Of a DNA stretch of 64,000 bases, positions 57,189 to 64,000 are shown in pieces; the stretch's first letter is position 1, and each line of letters starts with the position of its first letter. The translations under genes were made by a program, and so were the position numbers. Source of the DNA: Neoscytalidium dimidiatum. Its lineage: Eukaryota > Ascomycota > Dothideomycetes > Botryosphaeriales > Botryosphaeriaceae. The notes beneath the pieces are model-generated. The model ran no database searches. It had not been told where the DNA came from and saw nothing but the letters and a program-made list of their open reading frames with translations. Where the stretch lies: contig CM074699.1 in NCBI GenBank assembly GCA_037367355.1, forward strand, positions 1,426,001 to 1,490,000. Direction: 5' to 3'.

Positions 57189-59107
57189 TCACGTCGTGTA
57201 CCTGAAATGCGGGTTCTGCAAATCCGTAACATTATTCTCACCCATCACCCTTCCCACACGCTCCTGCTCCTCCGTGCTGACACCACTCTCAGCCGCCATG
57301 CGATCCCTCCTCCTGTTCTGCCAGACATAGTACAGGCGCCACGCACAGATAAGAACGAACTCTGCGCCCAGCGCAATGGATGCGCCAATGGTTCCTGGAA
57401 TGTATCTCGGGGCATCCTTTGACTTGAAGATCTGCGAGCCGCACATGTTACCGACGCAGTAGCCGAGGAATGTGGCTGAGGAGACGATCGTCTTCTTGGT
57501 GCGGCCAGCAACGTTGGAAGGGACTGTAAATGGTGGTCAGGATTTGGACGAAATATTACAGAGACATAGGAGGTCTAAACTCACTCAAAGTCCAGGCCAG
57601 GAAAAGAGAGAGAACGAATGGTACGGTCATGAGATACATGCCCCATTTAATCCACCTGTTTTCGTGCGTGTTGGGCAGGAGTGCCATCGCAAGCATGCCA
57701 ATGAAAGGGGGGATGGTGGCAGCGGCCATGATGTACATCCTCCTATTGGCCACCTTCCTTGTGTAGATGCCAACAATGAGGAAAATGATCAGGGAGACAA
57801 CTATAGAGGACGCATGGTTAGCACTAATCGTTCATTTTGTAGGTCGTGCAGCGCCTACCGGAGCGCGGAATCTCAATGAGGAGGACCTGAAGTTCTGAGA
57901 AGCCGAAAGACTGGTACATGATGCTACCAAAAGTAGTGAGGGCGCTAACGAGGAACGTCAGTCAAAGTGATAGCACATTATACCAACCGAAGGAACGACT
58001 CACCCATTAGGAACTGAAGATAGGAACGCGTTGATCATGCTGAACCACAGCTGAGGATCTTTAAATGCCTCACCGACCTGAGGCCAGGACCACTTCACAC
58101 CAGTAACGTCACGGCCAGCTTTGTTTTTGAGGATACGGGCAGCCCTGTAATTCAACTAGTCAGTATCTGGTATGTCGAGACACATCGCGAAGGGCCAAAC
58201 TTACGCCATCCGTTTCTCCTCCTTGTTCATCCACCTGACTTCCTTCGGACTGCCCAGCAGAGCAAAGCAAATGATCGCCAGCACGATGGTGGTCGCGCCC
58301 AGGAAGAGCGAGATGCAGCGCCAAGGCGCAAGGCCACCATATTTCTCAGCGTGGGAGCCGATACCGTACATGGTCAAGTTGGCGATGATGCCGAAGCCGG
58401 CGTTGGCCGACTGCCAGAAGAGCGCGCGGGAAGAATGCTCCTCTCTCCTGTACCACGAGCCTACCACGAGAACGAAGCCGGGCGAGATTGTGCATTCGAA
58501 AAAGCCCTGTAGGGCACGGATGGCCATGAGCTGGGACCAGTTCTGAGCGGCGGCAATGGAGATTACGCAGATGCCTGTAAAAATAAACAGTAAGCTAAGG
58601 CGTCTCCAGACAAATGGGACAATTGGATCGACACCACGTACCCCAGCAAAGCATGTAGATGCTCAGCGACCGGCCGAGAGCCCAGCGCTGCAGGAGGAAG
58701 TTGGACGGGAATTCTCCGCACAGGTAGGCGATGTAGAAGATGGTGGTCAGCCACGAATACTGCTGGCCGACGAGACCGGTATCCTCGCGCAGACCGAAGA
58801 TCGCCTGGGTGCCCAGCGACGTCTTGTCAGTCTGCTGGATGCCGTAGCAGAACCACATCAGCGGCAGCAGGTAACGGTCAATCTTGCGCAGCAGCTTCTT
58901 GTATTGCTCCTCCGTGTAGTCCGACTCGCGAATCTCGTCGCCGTCCTGGTCGACGGCCACGACTTCGACGACGTCGTTGACCGAGGCGGTGGCGAGCTTC
59001 TTCTCGTCCATTGCCTTCTCCTCGCTGCTGCTGCGAGATGTGTCGGACGCCTGCACACCTGTGTCGGCTTGAATCACGGCGTGAGATGGATCAGGAGATG
59101 CGGCCAT
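57189..59107 (-). CDS. MFS transporter, anion:cation symporter family (Dal5/TNA1-like)
   Basis: Plasma-membrane H+ symporter for organic anions such as allantoate, nicotinate, vitamins or similar acids. Six exons, 59107-58642, 58574-58205, 58144-58004, 57943/57944-57859, 57800-57585 and 57523-57189, give 537 aa with about 12 TM segments. Family marks: KIDRYLLPLMWFCYGIQQTDKTSLG, YSWLTTIFYIAYLCGEFPSNFLLQR, GFFECTISPGFVLVVGSWYRREEHSSR after intron 1, LPNTHENRWIKWGMYLMT, IPSNVAGRTKKTIVSS, and the terminal motif DLQNPHFRYTT. The N-terminal 80 residues are acidic and cytosolic. The substrate cannot be assigned. An upstream Met (59131) adds eight residues. Confidence 0.93.
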
Positions 59108-60172
59108 GTTGTCAAACGAAGAACGAAACAATCACCAGGAAGTAATTCAGAAACAAACTAGATCACCGGGCGCTCTGACATGCCTCCCATCGGGTCCATC
59201 TTAAATACAGCGGGTATGTAGCGGAGAACCCTCGCAGAATTCCGGCTGAGAATCCCGAACAGCATCGGCAGATAGGTTGCATCTGAGCTATCGACCCATC
59301 TTAGCGGACAAGATAGCTTGAGCAGTCTTATCGGGATGCTACCTTGGCAGAGACGAAAGGCCCAGCGCCGCGCCGCCGAAAATGCGACGGGCTGCTTGGA
59401 CGCGTAACTCAGAAGGCAGGGGTTAGTCGCTTGCCACCGTGGGGTTGGGTTCAGCAAGATAACGAAGTATTGGCGGTGCTTGGCGAACGGTCATTGCCTG
59501 ATGTTGATCAGCAAGAGTGGGAGCGCGGAAAAGCTGGGGTAAAAAGGATTAAGTCGGTGGGCCTAAACCTTCTTGGCAATTCGATCCCTGCTATTACCTG
59601 CAGCGTAGCTATCTCTCCGTGGTGATACCCGGGCTGAGGAATAGTCGCGCTAAAATGCGGCGGGCGCCGTGGAAATGCTTGCTGGTGCTTATCACGTCCA
59701 TAAACTCTTCTGACATGGTTATAAACGACTGCGGATCGTGCGATGCCTATCAACAATCTAACAAGTCTCTCTGTAGGTCTGTTACGGCATCTTCGAATCA
59801 TCTTTCAAAGTGTGGATACATTTCCTCACATTATGTCGTCAGCCCTGGAAGATGCGCGTCAGCTGCGAGTCATATGTAACGCCGCTAATGAAATTTACGA
59901 TGGTTAAGGTTGCTTTTTAGACGGAATGCTCAAGAGAGCTCGAAACGGCACTGAGCAGCCTAACAAAGCAGCGTTGAAAAAGTGTAATAATATTTGTATG
60001 AAGTTAAAGAACGGTCCTTAAAATACAGTAATAAACATCTCCGCCGCAGAGCCCTCAAGCGTTGCACAGCCAGAAATGCTAGCAACAGAAAGTCCTACCG
60101 GGACTACGTCTTGCGTAGTCCCACTCGAAAAAGAGTACACGCCGATCACGGCGTCGAATCTACACCGATTCT
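59108..60172. other. Intergenic, no gene seen
   Basis: Promoter side of the transporter and 3' flank of the LysM gene; nothing recognisable. Confidence 0.5.
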
Positions 60173-60974
60173 TCAAGTCCCATACGCACCAGTCCTCGTC
60201 CAGTTTCCCTCGGTCCCCGGATACCCTGGGAAGACACCACAGTGGCTGGGCAAAGTAATGATCTGTCCGGGCTCCAACGCATTCGGATTGGCACCAGGGT
60301 TGAGTGCCAGAATCTGACCCGCAGAGCTGCCGTATTCGGCCGCCAAATCCACAAAGACGTCTCCAGCCTGAATCGTATACGGACTGATCTGACACTGCGT
60401 GCCTTCGCAGACCGGTATGTTGACGACCTGTCCGATCTCGATTACATCTGGATTGGGAATGTTCTGCCTGTTGGCCTGGATGATGGAGTCGAGCGTGATA
60501 TTGTAGAGATACGAGAGTCCCGAAAGTGTGTCTCCTTTCTGGACAATGTAGAAACCAGGGCCGCCGGGAATGCAAGTTGCAGTTGGGGTGGTCTGAGGGC
60601 TCAGGCAAGAGGTATTGTCCGGGAAGCAGACTTGTGGGGGGATGACCAGGGTATCGCCGGCGAGGATGAAGTTAGGGTTCGTCAAGTTGTTGGCGTAGAA
60701 AATATCGCAGATACCACGGTTGAATTGGCGAGCAATGGTCGTCAGGGTATCACCTGATTGGATTACATATTGCTGCGTGGAGGTGTCGAGGGTGATGGTG
60801 CCGTTACAAACTACGGAACTCGTCAGGAAAAGATAGCAGGGTGCAGGGTGCAGTGTGTGAGGACATACGCTGGCGTGGAGCCAATGGGAAACCAGGAGCT
60901 GGCGGAATCCCGGCTGCTGCGGCTGAGCCCAAGAGAGCTGCAACGGCGGGGAATACGTAGTGCAGAAGCATCAT
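60173..60974 (-). CDS. Secreted protein with three LysM domains (effector-like)
   Basis: Two exons, 60974-60869 and 60810-60173, give 247 aa. A signal peptide (MMLLHYVFPAVAALLGSAAAAG) is followed by three LysM repeats: QYVIQSGDTLTTIARQFN with DTLVIP; FYIVQKGDTLSGLSYLYN with GQVVNIPVC; and PYTIQAGDVFVDLAAEYG with GQIITLPSHC. Cysteines between modules (CFPDNTSC, CIPGG, CEGTQC) suggest disulfides. LysM modules bind chitin oligomers or N-acetylglucosamine glycans. Secreted fungal proteins made only of LysM modules can mask chitin from plant immunity or protect hyphae, but some serve self-signalling or bacterial glycan binding. No catalytic domain is present. NTS, NIT and NWT glycosylation sites are visible. 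Confidence 0.93.
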
Positions 60975-62412
60975 CGACGAAGTGGGGTATTTGTCTTCTC
61001 AAAAGGAGTGTGGTACTGAGGTCGTTGGAACTCGGTACAGGTGATAATCAAAAGAGTGTCTGATAACGAGATGGAGATGGAAAGGTCACAAAGGCAGACG
61101 TAGAATTTATGAGGTCAGGCATTATTCCAGGAACCGGATGCTTGCGGATGAGAAATATTGAACCGGCAGGATTATGCCGTGAGAATCGCGTAGAAAATGC
61201 AAAGCAATAGTCTCCAAGATTGCTGGCCTATTTTTGGCTGAGCTCGCGGATGATGTTCTAGTCAGGTTCTAACGTTGAAGTCAGTTTAGGGTTTCCGCGG
61301 AAGCTTGTCCAGTCAGCGTCCAATATGCAAGCAAACTCTAAAGCCCCTGCGTGTGATTGATGACGGCACTGTGGCTCGGGTACCTGAACTTGTTAATCGA
61401 GCTTCCGTTGCAAGAAAGGAAATCGGAAAAGTTCAAAAGGTCATTCTTCGGGGGAACCGGGAGACATAATATAACTGCGCTCTTTTAGCGAAGGCATTTC
61501 GCTCCTCAAATGGAAGTGAGTTCTCCTGCAATACAACAGCCAAAAGAACTAAAGGAGACTGATACCGGATCAAATGACAGGAGAAGGAGGTCTGAATAAA
61601 TGCGCATTCGACCTGGATGAGATGGGCAGGGGGCGGAGGAGTATGCCGCCGAGATCACTCCGCATTCCGGTAGGGCTGGAGATTCCTGCCCAATGAAAGA
61701 GCCTGTTATGCCCTTCCGCTTGGCAACGATCTCATGGACAGATCGATTGGGGCTGAGCTGAGGCGCATCTCGGTCAGAACTCCAGGCACCGAGGTGAGAT
61801 TGGCTGACGGTACTTCATACTGCGCAATTTGCAGCAGGTCAGATGTCAGAGTTATTCCGCTGCCAGCATATTGATCCAAGATATTAGGATTGGCAGTAGA
61901 CCGGAAGGTTACGCGCCTCAGACGAGGGGCACGAGTCGACAGTACCTATCGCCGAGGCATGGCAAGAAAATCCCCTCATCGCGCTGCGCTTGGGTCGCGG
62001 CTAAATTTTGACCGGCGGACGCTGTATCCATCTTCGACGCGGTTCTGGACGTACAGGACGATTGTTGTATGTACAACCAGCGATGCTTCTGGACGGGTGG
62101 CGATTTCCCCACCGCGGTTTGCCGATCGCGGACCCTGGTGTCCGTGCAGCCGCACACTCGGGTGTTCGCCGGCACGACACTGCTGTGGAGTCACCATCCA
62201 CAAAATTGACGGACTCGATGGAAGCAAAAAAAAAAAAAGAGCTCTCCGGTGTCGCATGTAGAGCACTCACGTGACTGAGTGGTGACTAGGTGGCGACTGT
62301 ATGGCGACTGGACGGCGACTGGATCCCTTACACCAAAATGACACCACACTCAGCCTCCACACCACCCAGCCCACCAAAAAGATTGCAAAAGAAAAATTAC
62401 TTCGGCTTGATG
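60975..62412. other. Intergenic, no gene seen
   Basis: 1.4 kb upstream of the LysM gene. It includes a short tandem repeat (62277-62327) and an A-run near 62225; no gene recognised. Confidence 0.45.
62277..62327. repeat. Short tandem repeat, unit about 10-11 bp (TGGCGACTGGA-like)
   Basis: Five imperfect copies of TGG(T/C)GACT with spacers AGG, GTA, GGAC and GGAT follow each other directly. Confidence 0.8.
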
Positions 62413-62515
62413 CGACACCAACGAGATTCGAACTCGCGCTCCCGAAGGAACTGGCTAACAGCTTCTTTCAGAAGAAAGTAGCAGGCCAGCGCGTTAACCA
62501 CTCCGCCATAGTGCC
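62413..62515 (-). tRNA. tRNA-Ser(GCT) with a 22-nt intron
   Basis: On the minus strand the acceptor GGCACTA pairs with TGGTGTC (G-U pairs allowed). The anticodon stem CTGGC pairs with GCCAG. The loop CTGCTA carries anticodon GCT (62482-62480), followed by the intron 62478-62457 and base 38. A long variable arm (TTCCTTCGGGAGC) marks a class II tRNA, and the T-arm is GCGAG-TTCGAAT-CTCGT. The discriminator is G, as in serine tRNAs. CCA is not encoded. Confidence 0.93.
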
Positions 62516-63245
62516 TATGCACTGGAGATCTCTGATCCCCGGAGCTCTAGATGGAATTTGATATCGCTAGTATAGTATATATCGAAAGATGAGACGTGGA
62601 AGAGGCGTCTCCAAGGTGCGGCCATCGTGGAATGCGGGTGGGGAGTGGAAGTCAATCGGTTGAAGAGACACGGGGCATTTAGGGCTCTGGCGACTTGGCA
62701 GGCAGCTACAGAGCGCTGGCGAATCATGGCCTCTCGAGCGCCAAGGACGCGGAACACGCGCTGACAGGGCGGCAGCGTCAAGCACCGGCGCAGAGTCCTG
62801 CGAGAATCAAAGGGATGGGGTACGGTGGGGGTACGAGGATCGCAAGCCACCCGGAGAGGACTGCGACGCTGTTAGAATCAGCCACCCACAGAATGCGAAA
62901 TGTAGTCTTGGAGCAGGACTGGTGGTGCTGTCGGGCAAGGGTCGAGCGGAGGGGGCGGAGATGTTGTGGGACTGTGAAGACGCTAGACCACAATTAGTCC
63001 GCTGCCGCTCGTTGACCTTCCGCTGTCCAGCGGCGCCAAGCGAGGCGCGCTGAGTGTGCTTGCAGGTCCCCCTCCGATACACTACGTGTCCAAGGGTAGG
63101 CACGTCGACATCGTTGCCGCTCTGCTGCCGCTGTTGAAGGAAGTGATGATTGTGTGCTCAAGATCTTGCTTGAGGAGGTTGAGGCTGACGCGCTTCTATC
63201 ATTTTTGACAGACAATCAGAAGACCGTATTTTGGTGTTGAACTGA
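62516..63245. other. Intergenic with a possible ankyrin-repeat remnant
   Basis: No intact gene. The plus strand at about 63029-63133 reads GALSVLAGPPPIHYVSKGRH with VDIVAALL, and at 63148-63240 in another frame DCVLKILLEEVEADALLSFL. Confidence 0.5.
63065..63240 (+). pseudogene. Ankyrin-repeat-like fragment
   Basis: GPPPIHYVSKGRHVDIVAAL fits the ankyrin consensus (G-x-TPLHxA-x-GH-x-x-IVxxLL). It is followed, after a frame change near 63140-63148, by a helical stretch DCVLKILLEEVEADALLSFL ending at TGA. There is no start and no further repeats nearby, so it reads as a decayed fragment or a missed terminal exon. Low confidence because it is short. Confidence 0.35.
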
Positions 63246-64000
63246 CTAAATCCTGTACCCATCGCCTTCCAACGATAGCAATGCTCTCGTAATCTCGCAT
63301 GGATGTACAAAATTGAGAAGAACCATGACACCCAGCATCAAACACGAGTCGAAGAGGTAGAGATAAATCTCGTGCTTGAGCAAATACCCATCATTGCCCG
63401 AAATATATTCTATGACCCTGAATGCTGATCTGACAAAAATCAGCAGACTAACAGTCATCAATACCCAAAAATGCTTTTTCCATGGTATTGTCGCAGTGGC
63501 GCTTTTCGTCGTCGGAAACCTGCCCATTCGAATGTAGAACAGAGAGCTGATGCACATGAAAAAGCCGAAGAAGACTAGTTGGACGAAAAGTCCGAAGATA
63601 ACGATCTTCTCTCCGGCATGCATCGCTGAGAGCGTCCCGCTGGCCATGATGCCACCACCAGCCGATTGGGCGCAGAGGGAAATGACGTCTCCAGTGACGA
63701 AAATTCGCGTAAGCCATCCTTTACGGATAACTGAATGTTTCTCGCCATCGGTGACGAGGACTATGCGGCCAAGGACCATGTATACTGAGGCTGCAAAGAG
63801 GGCGGGTGAGATGAGCAGAAGCATCGTTTGAAGGATGTAGGGTCCGAGGTCCCACTGACCCATGGCAGATAGAACGCGGCCGACGTAGCCTATCCACTGA
63901 CCTTCAAGTGATATATTAGATGCCTCTGGAACCCAGCGCAGCGGTCGTCACTGAAGACTTACAAAAGCCGCCTATTATGAGCGGTATGAAATACCAGGTT
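63246..64000 (-). CDS. RTA1-like (lipid-translocating exporter family) membrane protein, 5' end beyond the window
   Basis: Fungal seven-TM protein of the RTA1/RSB1/RTM1 family, linked in yeast to resistance to toxic lipids, sphingoid-base export and azole or 7-aminocholesterol tolerance. Visible exons are 64000-63963 (partial) and 63901-63246. The join gives YFIPLIIGGFCQWIGYVGR, the family signature at the second TM. GPYILQTMLLLISPALFAASVYMVLGR and GDVISLCAQSAGGGIMASG then follow, also signature segments. FVRSAFRVIEYISGNDGYLLKHE contains the conserved R-x-x-FRxxEY motif. The C-terminus is short. At least one upstream exon is missing from this window. Confidence 0.93.

Overview
The window looks like a chromosome segment from a filamentous ascomycete (Pezizomycotina). 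Most genes carry short introns of about 45-70 bp with GTRNGY donors and YAG acceptors. The families are typically fungal: Zn2Cys6 regulator, Clr5 domain, fungal rhodopsin/PTH11-like, RTA1-like, hydrophobic surface-binding protein, LysM secreted protein, CYP504-type P450, Dal5-type MFS. Gene density is low, with about 23 protein genes, one clear pseudogene and two intron-bearing tRNAs in 64 kb. All exon models were built by hand from the sequence; for each complete gene the spliced length is a multiple of three.

Layout. 1-10.1 kb: a left-truncated P450, a nine-exon rhodopsin-like membrane protein, then a divergent acyl-CoA synthetase / acyl-CoA thioesterase pair sharing one 432 bp promoter. 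10-19 kb: a Clr5-domain gene flanked on both sides by copies of a CAAAAGTGCAG motif (six exact 13-bp periods downstream), a secreted GH43 glycosidase, a secreted phospholipase A2 and a nucleoside deaminase. 19.7-24 kb: Vps18 (HOPS/CORVET) convergent with a single-pass serine-rich membrane protein. 24.5-33.5 kb: two same-strand genes that read as captured Ty1/copia Gag proteins, then a decayed DUF4470-MYND gene broken by frame changes and a stop. 33.5-38 kb: gene-poor.

38-53 kb: a seven-TM-like protein, a P450, a YAT-type amino-acid permease, a RidA protein, a Zn2Cys6 regulator, a CYP504-like P450 divergent from the regulator, and a GNAT acetyltransferase. Permease, RidA, regulator and CYP504 together suggest an aromatic amino acid / arylacetate catabolic locus (inference). 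53-64 kb: a hydrophobic surface-binding protein, tRNA-Val(CAC), a GPI-anchored protein, a Dal5/TNA1-like transporter, a three-LysM secreted protein, tRNA-Ser(GCT), an ankyrin remnant and a right-truncated RTA1-like protein.

The most unusual parts are the Gag-derived gene pair (24.6-29.1 kb), the adjoining pseudogene, and the repeat-flanked Clr5 gene.
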